NCBI GenBank assembly: GCA_003563755.1
Contig: PWUB01000200.1
Location: forward strand, 1-21,683
Source of the DNA: Clostridia bacterium
Lineage (GTDB): Bacteria > Bacillota_E > SLMV01 > PUMD01
Length of the DNA: 21,683 bases
Reading direction: 5' to 3'
Shown here: one piece after another, positions 7,800 through 17,648 of the stretch
How positions within the stretch are numbered: position 1 is the stretch's first letter
How the letters are laid out: each line of letters opens with the position of its first letter
The notes under the pieces: model-generated
The model's database searches: none
Seen by the model: only the letters and a program-made list of their open reading frames with translations
What the model was told of the DNA's origin: nothing
Translations under genes and position numbers: made by a program

Positions 7800-8636
7800 T
7801 CACCGCCGAATGCTCGATGCCAGCTCCAGCATCTGATCGGCTGTCTGCAGCACTCGTCCATTAAGCTGGAACGCCCGTTGGGCCAGTATGAGCTGAACTA
7901 TCTCCTCCGCCAGCTGCACGTTGGAGCCTTCGAGGTGACCCTGACGTACGTGGCCGATGCCGCCGGTTCCGGGGTGAATGACCGGACCCGTTACTACCTC
8001 ACCGTCAGCATCTCGTAGTTCGTACAGACTGTCGCCGACAGGATGTAGTTGATGAGCGGAGTCCGGTACCATCAGGCCTAGCCTACCCAGTGTCCGCTGC
8101 TCGTGTTCACCGTCCACCTCGATGCTGATCCACCCGTCGGCTGACACCAGGATGCTCCCGACGGCATCGTCCGGTACGATGAACCTCTCGCCGTCATCAT
8201 CCAACAGGTAGCGGCCGCTCGCGTGGACCAGGTATTGTTCCGCATCGATTCCAAAAATCCCCGCCCGCGTGTAACGCCGCGCATCCCCGGTCTCGTCATC
8301 CACCACGAAGTACCCTGCTCCGTTCACCGCCAGATCCTCGGGGCGACCCGTCGCCACCAGGGGCCCCGGGCTCTCATCGATGGCTCGCTCACCGGGCTGC
8401 ACACCGTGACCGCGTGTAAACTGCACCCCAGCCGTTTCCGGACCGTACAACACCAGGGGCTGCAGGAGGGGCTGCGGGTTGATCTCCATTATGCGTGCGT
8501 GGGCCAGCTCGGCGTAGCTCAACCGGTGATTCTTGAAGCCCATGGTATTGACATTGGCGACATTGTGAGCCGTGGTGTCAACCGATCGCTGCGCTGACCG
8601 CATTCCCGTCGCCGAAACCCACATTGAACTGAACAT
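7800..8636 (-). CDS. flhP: Flagellar basal-body rod/hook protein FlhP (FlgG/FlgF family)
   Basis: FlhP is one of the paired rod-type proteins of Gram-positive flagella. The 278-residue product begins with the rod motif (MFSSMWVSATGMRSA, then AHNVANVNTMGFKNHR). Its mid-domain includes DLAVNGAGYFVVDD, the FlgG/FlgF mark, and it ends with the rod C-terminus LEGSNVQLAEEIVQLILAQR. The frame is open to a GTG at 8651, but the ATG at 8636 is 5 bases after an AAGGAGG ribosome site and fits the family. It begins 11 bases after the flhO stop, so the pair is one transcript. FlhO and FlhP are similar, and which is which here rests on order (flhO first). Confidence 0.9.
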   Translation of the reverse strand: MFSSMWVSATGMRSAQRSVDTTAHNVANVNTMGFKNHRLSYAELAHARIMEINPQPLLQPLVLYGPETAGVQFTRGHGVQPGERAIDESPGPLVATGRPEDLAVNGAGYFVVDDETGDARRYTRAGIFGIDAEQYLVHASGRYLLDDDGERFIVPDDAVGSILVSADGWISIEVDGEHEQRTLGRLGLMVPDSAHQLHPVGDSLYELRDADGEVVTGPVIHPGTGGIGHVRQGHLEGSNVQLAEEIVQLILAQRAFQLNGRVLQTADQMLELASSIRR

Positions 8637-8647
8637 TATCTCCTCCT

Positions 8648-9400
8648 TCACAGACCTTCAGGCAGTCTCAATACCTCCTCGAGGGTCCGGTCCTGGATCT
8701 GCAGTGCGGTGTGATTTGCACCGTAGCTGCGCTGCATGGCCATGAGCTGGGTCAGCTCGCTTATCATATCCACATTGGACATCTGCACGAACCCCTGCCG
8801 AATCTCCGTGTCGACACCCGCCTCCAGTGGGACCATCTCGCCGTTGAACTCCAAGAGATTAGACCCACGCCTGACAAGCCCATCGGGATCGACATCCACC
8901 ACCGTCAAACGACCCACCGCACCCTCGCCGTTGCTCACCGTACCATTACTGTCCACGGTGAAAGCACCGCCACCGACCTGCAGGTAACCCGCCTGTGCAC
9001 GTACCCGGTATCCGTCGTGGGTCGCCAGATAGCCGTCGGCATCCACCTGGAAACTACCGTTTCTCGTCACCAGGCTGGTGTCCTCTCCTCCCACGACGAA
9101 GAAGCCCGGACCGTCCAGGGCCAGGTCCGAGGGCGTATCCGTTCGGTGCATCTCCCCGGGATGCTCGATCGTGTGAACACCGGCGATGCGGGCACCGGGA
9201 TTGATGAGCCCCACCGGCGCGGCGCCCTCAAAGGACCGAGCATCCAACAACCCCAGAAGCAGGCTACCGAAGGGCGACCTGGTGGCACGCTGAGTCTGGA
9301 AGGCGGGTGTGTTGAGGTTGGCCACATTGTTGGAGACAATCCTCTGGGCGCTTGAATCCGCCATCATAGCCGATGCCGAAGTGTAGACTCCCCGTAGCAT
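8648..9400 (-). CDS. flhO: Flagellar basal-body rod/hook protein FlhO (FlgG/FlgF family)
   Basis: FlhO is a rod-type structural protein of the flagellar basal body. The 250-residue product shows the rod N-terminus (MLRGVYTSASAMMADSSAQR, then NNVANLNTPAFQ), the central LALDGPGFFVVGGED motif, and the C-terminal SNVDMISELTQLMAMQRSYG helix. The ORF is open upstream to 9487, but that would put the start within the untranslated leader. The ATG at 9400 has GGGGAGG 9 bases before it and begins exactly at the family's conserved N-terminus. A c-di-GMP-I riboswitch lies about 105 bases upstream, and the intervening sequence can pair with the ribosome site. In Bacillus, mbl stands between spoIIID and flhO; here it is absent. 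Confidence 0.92.
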   Translation of the reverse strand: MLRGVYTSASAMMADSSAQRIVSNNVANLNTPAFQTQRATRSPFGSLLLGLLDARSFEGAAPVGLINPGARIAGVHTIEHPGEMHRTDTPSDLALDGPGFFVVGGEDTSLVTRNGSFQVDADGYLATHDGYRVRAQAGYLQVGGGAFTVDSNGTVSNGEGAVGRLTVVDVDPDGLVRRGSNLLEFNGEMVPLEAGVDTEIRQGFVQMSNVDMISELTQLMAMQRSYGANHTALQIQDRTLEEVLRLPEGL

Positions 9401-9411
9401 GAAGCTCCACC

Positions 9412-9457
9412 TCCCCATAGTCTGGATCCTACCAGAACTGATATTTCGACATGGGGC
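9412..9457 (-). promoter_or_regulatory. Probable expression platform of the flhO riboswitch (ribosome site sequestration)
   Basis: Between the aptamer and flhO, CCCCAT (9451-9456) can pair with ATGGGG (9413-9418), the front half of the flhO ribosome site GGGGAGG. Inside lies a smaller hairpin, TCTGG with CCAGA around TAGGAT. No T run follows any stem here, so control of translation seems more likely than termination. This is inference from pairing alone. Confidence 0.45.
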
Positions 9458-9504
9458 ATACCAAAGGAGAGGGAGGAAAGCAGACAACGAATCCCTGGCA
9501 TGAA

Positions 9505-9592
9505 CTCGAACGCTTCGGCAGCCTGACGGTCCCCGTCACCGGGGATTCACGGCTTTGCGTCCCCACCTCGCGATGGGTTTGCCCTTGTCGAG
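9505..9592 (-). ncRNA. Cyclic di-GMP-I (GEMM-I) riboswitch aptamer upstream of flhO-flhP
   Basis: The minus strand has the GEMM-I core in order. P1 is CTCGA (9588-9592) with TCGAG (9505-9509). Then comes AAGGGCAAACC, then P2 CCCATC-GCGA-GGTGGG with a GNRA tetraloop, then the invariant GGGACGCAAAGCC. P3 follows with TGA/TCA and CCCC/GGGG stems, and the closing segment is GGCTGCCGAAG. By alignment in memory to the Vibrio Vc2 aptamer, the ligand-contacting bases are kept: G20 at 9582, A47 at 9555 and C92 at 9518. G20 being G, not A, favours c-di-GMP over the cGAMP-selective variant. P3 lacks an obvious 11-nt tetraloop receptor. It lies 31 bp after the spoIIID stop and leads into flagellar rod genes, a classic target of this riboswitch. 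Confidence 0.9.
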
Positions 9593-9599
9593 CATTCAC

Positions 9600-9617
9600 T
9601 GTCTCTGCTTCGAGACA
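9600..9617 (-). other. Short hairpin between spoIIID and the riboswitch
   Basis: TGTCTC and GAGACA form a perfect 6-bp stem with a 6-base loop (GAAGCA), starting 7 bases after the spoIIID stop and ending 7 bases before the aptamer. No T run follows on either strand. It may protect or separate transcripts; nothing shows termination. Confidence 0.35.
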
Positions 9618-9623
9618 TTCCTT

Positions 9624-9911
9624 CTATGTTCTATTATTCTCCATTGAAAGCGAAGCTCCTGCACGCTCATCGGCGTATTTTCGCCGTGTAGCTTCCCCCC
9701 CCCTGATGTGGCGCTCAGCCTTGTTCCTCTCCAGCACGTCCCGTACCCGTTTAGCGAGGCGAGAGTCTATCTGAGGTAGTCTCTCGCTCACGTCCTTGTG
9801 AACCGTGCTCTTGCTCACGTCGAACACGCCCGCCGTCTCCCTGACTGTTGAACCCGTCCCGGCAATGTAGCTGCTGACATCCAGGACCCGCCGCCAGATG
9901 TAGTCTCTCAC
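9624..9911 (-). CDS. spoIIID: Sporulation transcription regulator SpoIIID
   Basis: SpoIIID is a small DNA-binding protein that switches mother-cell gene expression between the SigE and SigK stages. The 95-residue product matches the family closely in length (93 in Bacillus). It has the helix-turn-helix TVRETAGVFDVSKSTVHKDVSERLP (residues 23-47, given here in part) and a C-terminal basic segment RHIRGGEATRRKYADE. The GTG start at 9911 follows a run of G (AGGGGGGG) about 6 bases away. It lies downstream of spoIID and the spoIIQ-like gene, as in many Bacillota. A SigE-like promoter is visible in the gap before it. Confidence 0.97.
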   Translation of the reverse strand: MRDYIWRRVLDVSSYIAGTGSTVRETAGVFDVSKSTVHKDVSERLPQIDSRLAKRVRDVLERNKAERHIRGGEATRRKYADERAGASLSMENNRT

Positions 9912-9942
9912 CTGATTCCCCCCCTAGCCGAAAACCGCACTA

Positions 9943-9972
9943 CATGTATATGCAGCAGGCAAGCAAACATAC
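9943..9972 (-). promoter_or_regulatory. spoIIID: Candidate SigE-type promoter for spoIIID
   Basis: A -10-like CATATACATG (9943-9952) resembles the SigE consensus CATACAAT. A -35-like GTATGTT (9966-9972) stands 13 bp upstream, within the usual SigE spacing. spoIIID is transcribed by SigE in Bacillus, which makes the match plausible. Both boxes are imperfect. Confidence 0.35.
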
Positions 9973-9997
9973 CCGAGGGACGGGGAGGGCGGGTGTG

Positions 9998-10960
9998 TCA
10001 ACGGCACAGGCGAATCCCTTCTGCGGTAAGCTCCAGCTCAACAGGCTCACCCTGCACATTCCGTACCTCGAAGTGAAGGTGAGGTCCCAGAGCCACTTCT
10101 CTCAGGGGCGACGGACCGATGGTGCCTAGAACCATGTCGGCAGATACGGAATCTCCAGGGTTCACGCTGGCTCCTCCCATGCCCGAGTACACGAAGGTCA
10201 GATCTGCACAGACGACACGAACCGTCACTCCCATGCAGGTAGTGCTGGCAACCGAATCCACCCTACCTTCCGTCACTGACCGGACCTCTGTTCCCTCGGA
10301 TGCCTCGATATCAACGCCCGGATGAAAGATCCATTCACCCAGAGTGGCACACTCGACCCAACCGTAGGGAACAACTATCGCTCCGTCCACCGGAAGGGGT
10401 ATGATGCTCGGAGCAGTGCTGGCATCCGGATCTAGCTGCAAATCCCCCTCACCGTCCGTCGTCGCGTCGTCATGGTGAGTGACAGCTGTCACGGGAGATG
10501 GGTCTTGCTGCACGCCCACAGGCTCCACCGGCTCCGGTGCCGGTTCATCGTCCTGGTCTGCGAACCTGTCCGGTTCAGGCGTGGGGACAAAGTGAAGGTG
10601 GGTGATGGTTGACAAACCAGCCGCATCTTCCCCAGAACCATAAAACAGATGCTCGGTACCGGCCGTCATCAACTGCTGCAGGTACTGGGTGGTTACATCC
10701 AGCCCGACCGGGACAACTGCCCCGTGTATGAAGGAACTCCCTCCCCCCTCACCCAGGGGCGAAACATCCCCCGCGGGAGCCTGCATCCCCCACTCGAGAA
10801 ACACCTCCCAATGACCCTGTTCCTCGGTGTCGACCGGAAAGGTAACCAGGGGTGATCTGCCCATGAAGATGCTGAATGCGATAACAGCCAGGCCAACACT
10901 GCAGATCCATCCAAGCGTACGAACTCTGCTCCACGTGGGGTTTCCCAAGAGATTGACCAA
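9998..10960 (-). CDS. spoIIQ: SpoIIQ-like membrane-anchored LytM/M23 peptidase-fold protein
   Basis: SpoIIQ is made in the forespore and pairs across the septum with SpoIIIAH to drive engulfment and form the channel. The 320-residue product has a short cytoplasmic start, one membrane segment (about 17-34), a low-complexity acidic and proline-rich linker (125-185), and a LytM domain (about 190-300). Zinc ligands are visible: His213 and Asp217 in HPGVD, and His296 in GPHLHFEV. His294 is also kept, but the second catalytic histidine usually found in a YxHL motif is replaced (YSGM, residues 258-261). Hydrolysis is therefore doubtful. The start is TTG, the only in-frame start after an upstream TAG. 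Its place between spoIID and spoIIID supports the name; a generic M23 protein is the alternative. Confidence 0.82.
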   Translation of the reverse strand: MVNLLGNPTWSRVRTLGWICSVGLAVIAFSIFMGRSPLVTFPVDTEEQGHWEVFLEWGMQAPAGDVSPLGEGGGSSFIHGAVVPVGLDVTTQYLQQLMTAGTEHLFYGSGEDAAGLSTITHLHFVPTPEPDRFADQDDEPAPEPVEPVGVQQDPSPVTAVTHHDDATTDGEGDLQLDPDASTAPSIIPLPVDGAIVVPYGWVECATLGEWIFHPGVDIEASEGTEVRSVTEGRVDSVASTTCMGVTVRVVCADLTFVYSGMGGASVNPGDSVSADMVLGTIGPSPLREVALGPHLHFEVRNVQGEPVELELTAEGIRLCR

Positions 10961-11020
10961 TGCCCTCCACTCCCTTCCCCCCTAGTATTGCCGCACCCAG
11001 CGATGGCAATACGGACCAGT

Positions 11021-12061
11021 TCACCGATCAAGCACCATGACCTGATCCAGGGAATGGAGTGAGGCGCCAGGGTAGTAGTGAGAAATTATCTCTCGATAGG
11101 AGTGTCCCTGCTCCGCCATGCCGTCTGCCCCGTACTGAGATAACCCGACACCGTGGCCGAATCCACGGACGAGGAAGATGATGCTGTCTTGCTTTTCCTC
11201 TACCTCCCACCATGTGGAAGGAAGATTAAGAAGCTGACGGAGCTCAACGCCGGTGAAGGGATGTCCAGCGATTGATGCCTCCGCAACCCGGGCCGTCTCG
11301 GTATGCTTTATCTGAACCACGGGACTGCGCGGGTCACCCGCACAGGCGAGCACCATGGCTCTGCTGAGGCCGAGCCGCTCGGCCAGGGTCTCCCACCTGA
11401 ACTCGTGGCGCGTCAGATCGAAGGGTGAATGATCTTCATAGGGAGAGGTCACGCTCACCAGGTACGGATAGGGGTTACCCCACACCGCCTCGGCGTTCTC
11501 CGTCCTGCCGCCGGACGTGGAATGGTAAACGGCCTGGATTAGATGCCCGTCGTAAGTGGCCACGATTCCGGCGGTGGCCTGTACAGCCTCGGCGATTCGC
11601 CCGCGGTTGATCCAATATCCCAAAAACCCCCACCGGTCGCGCATCTGTTCATCGCTCACCCACGCCTGGTCGTAGTCGGGGTTGTCTGAGATGTCGGCAT
11701 CCTCGGCTAAGACGGTACCCTCACCACCGAAGTGCCTGAGCTTGGCTACCGCATAGGTCCTGGCCAGGACTGCCTGGGCCTTGAGAGCCTCCATGCGAAA
11801 ACTGGCAGGCATCTCAGCTGCTACCACCCCGACAACGTACTCTTCAAGGGGGATGTGGGATATCTCCCGGGTGCGGTTCATGAAGACCGCAACCTCCGGG
11901 TTGAAGGGATACCGGTCCGGCTCCCTTTGCCTCGGCTCCTCAGCTTCAGCGTTGCCCGGTTCCACGAGCAGACTGTCCCGGAGACCGCTCATCATCGTCC
12001 ACGGTATGAAGATGACCAGTGTGACCAATAGAACAAGGAACGTGAGCACTATGTAGCGCAA
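11021..12061 (-). CDS. spoIID: Stage II sporulation protein D (SpoIID), lytic transglycosylase
   Basis: SpoIID cleaves glycan strands of peptidoglycan during engulfment, in the SpoIID-SpoIIM-SpoIIP complex of the mother cell. The 346-residue protein matches the Bacillus length (343). It has an N-terminal membrane anchor (residues 3-22) and the catalytic glutamate Glu83 in VVAAEMP, within LEEYVVGVVAAEMPASF. It also has the conserved KAQAVLARTYA stretch, HSTSGGRTENAEAVW and the C-terminal GHGVGLSQYGA. The TTG start at 12061 lies 5 bases after AGAGGGG. It is separated from atpC by 131 bp containing a strong hairpin, so it probably starts a new, sporulation-controlled unit with the spoIIQ-like gene. 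Confidence 0.96.
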   Translation of the reverse strand: MRYIVLTFLVLLVTLVIFIPWTMMSGLRDSLLVEPGNAEAEEPRQREPDRYPFNPEVAVFMNRTREISHIPLEEYVVGVVAAEMPASFRMEALKAQAVLARTYAVAKLRHFGGEGTVLAEDADISDNPDYDQAWVSDEQMRDRWGFLGYWINRGRIAEAVQATAGIVATYDGHLIQAVYHSTSGGRTENAEAVWGNPYPYLVSVTSPYEDHSPFDLTRHEFRWETLAERLGLSRAMVLACAGDPRSPVVQIKHTETARVAEASIAGHPFTGVELRQLLNLPSTWWEVEEKQDSIIFLVRGFGHGVGLSQYGADGMAEQGHSYREIISHYYPGASLHSLDQVMVLDR

Positions 12062-12135
12062 GATAACCCCTCTTCCGCGGTGCCTCCTCTTGCATGCCTA
12101 TGACACCGCGGATGGGTTTATGTGTGAAGGGCAAC

Positions 12136-12183
12136 GCGCAGCGCAGCGCTCCCCGGGGAGAGTGTGGGGTAACTGCGCCGCGC
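12136..12183 (-). terminator. Large GC-rich hairpin after atpC, probable end of the atp operon
   Basis: GCGCGGCGCAG (12173-12183) pairs with CTGCGCTGCGC (12136-12146) over 11 bp with one G-U pair. The loop holds a perfect 12-bp palindrome, CTCCCCGGGGAG. The stem starts about 9 bases after the atpC stop. No T run follows, so it may act as a Rho-independent terminator of atypical form, as an mRNA-stabilising end, or both. Confidence 0.5.
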
Positions 12184-12192
12184 TGCTTCTGA

Positions 12193-14952
<2,760 letters not shown>

Positions 14953-15010
14953 TTGGGTCCGGGACCGCTACCGACAGGTCCCAGGTCTTCACCTCCCTCA
15001 AAGGCGGGCA

Positions 15011-16555
15011 TCAGGATACCTGCCGCTCAGACTCATCGTCTGCATCCTCCCGCAGGTCCTTGAACTGGTCAATGATGTCATCGAGGATCCCAGCCTGCTC
15101 ATCGTCCATCTCCCCGGATTCCGCCAGCTCACCAACGAATCCGCCGTGATGGGTTCGGACGTACTCCAGGAAGGCATCGACGAACCCGCTGATCTCTCCT
15201 ATATCTATGTCGTCGAGCCGTCCCCGCACCGCGAGATAAAGGCCCAGCACCTGGTCGTGAACGGGCATGGGCTGCCTTTCACCCTGCTTTAAGACCTCTG
15301 TTGTCCGTTCCCCGCGGGCCAGTCTGGCCTGGGTAGCACGATCGAGGTCCGAGCCGAACTGAGCGAAAGCTTCGAGCTCGCGGTACTGGGAAAGGTCGAG
15401 GCGCAGACGGCCGGCGACCCGCTTCATCGCACCCACCTGGGCCGCACTACCCACCCGCGAAACAGACCGCCCGACGTCGACGGCAGGTCGTGTTCCGGCA
15501 TAGAAGAGATCGGCTTCCAGGAAAATCTGCCCATCGGTGATCGAGATGAGGTTTGTGGGAATATAGGCGCTGATGTCTCCACCGTGAGTCTCCACGATGG
15601 GCAGGGCGGTGAGAGACCCGCCGCCCATGAGCTCCTCGTTGAGCTTGGCAGCGCGCTCCAGGAGGCGTGAATGTATGTAGAAAATGTCGCCTGGGTAGGC
15701 CTCGCGTCCCGGTGGGCGCCGCATGAGAAGGGACATCTCGCGGTAAGCCCACGCGTGTTTGGTCAGGTCATCGTAGATGACCAACACATCATGGTTACCT
15801 TCATACATGAAGTGCTCACCGATGGCGCAACCGGCGTAGGGAGCAATGTACAGCTGGGGGGCGGGATGACTCGCCGTGGCGGAGACGATCACGGTATGGT
15901 CCATGGCGCCGTGACGCTTGAGGGTATCCACTACGGAGGCCACGGTGCTGGCCTTCTGTCCTATCGCCACATAGACGCACACCACATCACTGTCTCTTTG
16001 GTTTATGATCGTATCGAGAACCAGGGATGTCTTACCCGTCTGCCGGTCACCTATGATCAGCTCACGCTGTCCACGGCCGATCGGGATCATTGAGTCAATG
16101 GCCTTCCAACCGGTCTGCAGCGGCGTGTTGACCTCTTCGCGATAAATGACGCCGGGTGCCTTGATCTCGATGGGACGGGTGTACTCCGTCTCAATAGGAC
16201 CCTCCCCGTCGATGGGTTGGCCGAGGGGATCGACGACCCTACCCAGCATCTCATCTCCAGCCGGCACCTCCACTATCCGCCCGGTGCTGCGAACCTCGTC
16301 TCCAGACTTAATGTTGGAGAACGGTCCGAGGATCACCACGCCCACGGTGTCCGTCTCGAGGTTGAATGCTATCCCGTACACACCGGTGCCAAACTGCAGC
16401 AGCTCGCCCGCCATGGCCCCACGGAGCCCGTATACCTGTGCTACTCCGTCAGCAACTTCTATGACTGTGCCGACGTGATCGACATCAACTCTGATCTCAT
16501 AGCTCTCCAGCTGCTGGCGCAGAATGGAGCTAACCTCATCGATCCTCGCACTCAA
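15011..16555 (-). CDS. atpA: F1F0 ATP synthase subunit alpha AtpA
   Basis: Alpha forms the non-catalytic nucleotide sites of F1 and supplies the arginine finger. The 514-residue product has the Walker A GDRQTGKT (169-176), the conserved [12 protein letters not shown] (279-290), and Arg367 in VSRVG as the likely arginine finger. Length is typical (about 502), with a longer acidic C-terminal tail ([20 protein letters not shown]). The TTG start at 16555 overlaps the atpH stop (TTGA) and has GAGG 4 bases before it. Some usually conserved positions differ, e.g. [10 protein letters not shown] where SKQAVAYREM is usual. Confidence 0.99.
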   Translation of the reverse strand: MSARIDEVSSILRQQLESYEIRVDVDHVGTVIEVADGVAQVYGLRGAMAGELLQFGTGVYGIAFNLETDTVGVVILGPFSNIKSGDEVRSTGRIVEVPAGDEMLGRVVDPLGQPIDGEGPIETEYTRPIEIKAPGVIYREEVNTPLQTGWKAIDSMIPIGRGQRELIIGDRQTGKTSLVLDTIINQRDSDVVCVYVAIGQKASTVASVVDTLKRHGAMDHTVIVSATASHPAPQLYIAPYAGCAIGEHFMYEGNHDVLVIYDDLTKHAWAYREMSLLMRRPPGREAYPGDIFYIHSRLLERAAKLNEELMGGGSLTALPIVETHGGDISAYIPTNLISITDGQIFLEADLFYAGTRPAVDVGRSVSRVGSAAQVGAMKRVAGRLRLDLSQYRELEAFAQFGSDLDRATQARLARGERTTEVLKQGERQPMPVHDQVLGLYLAVRGRLDDIDIGEISGFVDAFLEYVRTHHGGFVGELAESGEMDDEQAGILDDIIDQFKDLREDADDESERQVS

Positions 16556-17127
16556 CTGTCCTCATCCCTTCCTGTCAGCATCTGCCCATCCGATGCAGCC
16601 GACAGCAGCCTCTGAACACTGCGAAGCCTTCCTCTAAGACTGCCGTCCATCTTGAGATCATCGATTCTGATCACCAACCCGGCCATCACCGCCGGGTCCC
16701 TGTGCTCCCTCAAAGCCACATCCATCGCCTCATGATCACTTAGAACCTGCCGCAGGTCCTCTCTCAGGTCCTCAGGCAGATGATCAGCAACGAATACATC
16801 AACCGTCTTCACCCCGCGGGCTTGCCGTACGCGGTCGTCAAACTCCTCGCGCACCGCAGAAATCAGCCCCTCGCGACGCCTGTCCATGAGCAGACACATG
16901 AAGCTCCACATCGCCGGCGATACCCGATCCCTGAGTGCGGGCTCCAGTATTTCTTTCTTCATATCGGAGGCAACAACCGGATGCAGCCATATGAAACGGA
17001 AATCGCGGCTCCCTTCGAGGAGGGAACACAACCATGCTAGCGACTCACCCGCTTCATCGACGGTGTCGCTGCCAGCGCACCAATCGTAAAGCACATCCGC
17101 GTATTTCGTTACCACGGCGAGATTCAT
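16552..17127 (-). CDS. atpH: F1F0 ATP synthase subunit delta AtpH
   Basis: Delta links the peripheral stalk (subunit b) to the top of F1. The 191-residue product has the helical N-terminal domain ([12 protein letters not shown], later [21 protein letters not shown]) and the C-terminal [20 protein letters not shown], matching the family's conserved 'GG..i.igd...D.S...rL' end. Here the first of the usual glycines is AG. Length is slightly above the usual 180. Its ATG overlaps the atpF stop (ATGA), and its stop overlaps the atpA TTG, so the three genes are translationally coupled. Confidence 0.96.
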   Translation of the reverse strand: MNLAVVTKYADVLYDWCAGSDTVDEAGESLAWLCSLLEGSRDFRFIWLHPVVASDMKKEILEPALRDRVSPAMWSFMCLLMDRRREGLISAVREEFDDRVRQARGVKTVDVFVADHLPEDLREDLRQVLSDHEAMDVALREHRDPAVMAGLVIRIDDLKMDGSLRGRLRSVQRLLSAASDGQMLTGRDEDS

Positions 17128-17612
17128 GACGTATCTCCTATTTCCTGCATAAACTGTCGGATAAGCCGTCTGTTATCCTCTTCGGTAACCAGTTGGTGCA
17201 TGGCTCGCAGAACCGATGAGACCAGCACTCCAGCCATCTCGGTCCGCATCTCGGCCACGGCTCTATCACGATCTCGGTCCACGGTGTCCCTGATTCGATT
17301 CTTCAAGTGCTGTTCCTCGATCTCGGCGCGCTGCAGGGCTTGAGCACCCCGTCGTTCGCTGGTCTCCCTGCCCCTACGGATGAGCTCCTCTACCTCGCTG
17401 TCTATCTCACGCCATCGCTGGCGCCACTCTCTCAGCCTTTGCCGTGCTTCTTCATCGCTCCTGTCAGCCTGGTCGAGGCTCTCATCCACGCCGGCCTCGT
17501 AGGAACTCACGAACTTCGACAATGGCTTGCGGCCGTAGTACACAGCGACCGCCGCCAGCAGAATGAGGTTAACCAGAGGCCAGAACGGCCACACATAGGC
17601 TCCCTCCACCAT
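17124..17612 (-). CDS. atpF: F1F0 ATP synthase subunit b AtpF (peripheral stalk)
   Basis: Subunit b anchors the peripheral stalk in the membrane. The 162-residue product has one N-terminal membrane helix (about residues 5-25, WPFWPLVNLILLAAVAVYYG) followed by KPLSKF and a long charged coiled coil (35-140). The frame also offers a GTG at 17618, but that overlaps the GGGGAGG ribosome site; the ATG at 17612 is 5 bases after it. The N-terminus, with FWPLVN and a YYGRKP turn, looks to me more like the b/b' type of Deltaproteobacteria and Campylobacterota than Bacillus b. That would fit the absence of atpB and atpE next to it. The resemblance is judged by eye. Confidence 0.92.
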   Translation of the reverse strand: MVEGAYVWPFWPLVNLILLAAVAVYYGRKPLSKFVSSYEAGVDESLDQADRSDEEARQRLREWRQRWREIDSEVEELIRRGRETSERRGAQALQRAEIEEQHLKNRIRDTVDRDRDRAVAEMRTEMAGVLVSSVLRAMHQLVTEEDNRRLIRQFMQEIGDTS

Positions 17613-17648
17613 GAACACCTCCCCACTGGGTGATGATGGACCACCCTC

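Noticed and set aside
9401..9487. N-terminal extension of flhO to 9487
   Set aside because: It lies in the riboswitch leader, the residues do not fit the rod N-terminus, and the ATG at 9400 has a good ribosome site.
12062..12135. SigE-like boxes upstream of spoIID
   Set aside because: CATAGGCA- and CATGCAAG-like -10 elements can be seen, but no -35 at correct spacing; too weak to list.
17613..17648. Small atpE-like (subunit c) frame between wecB and atpF
   Set aside because: Only 36 bp are available; no glycine-rich two-helix frame is present anywhere in the window.
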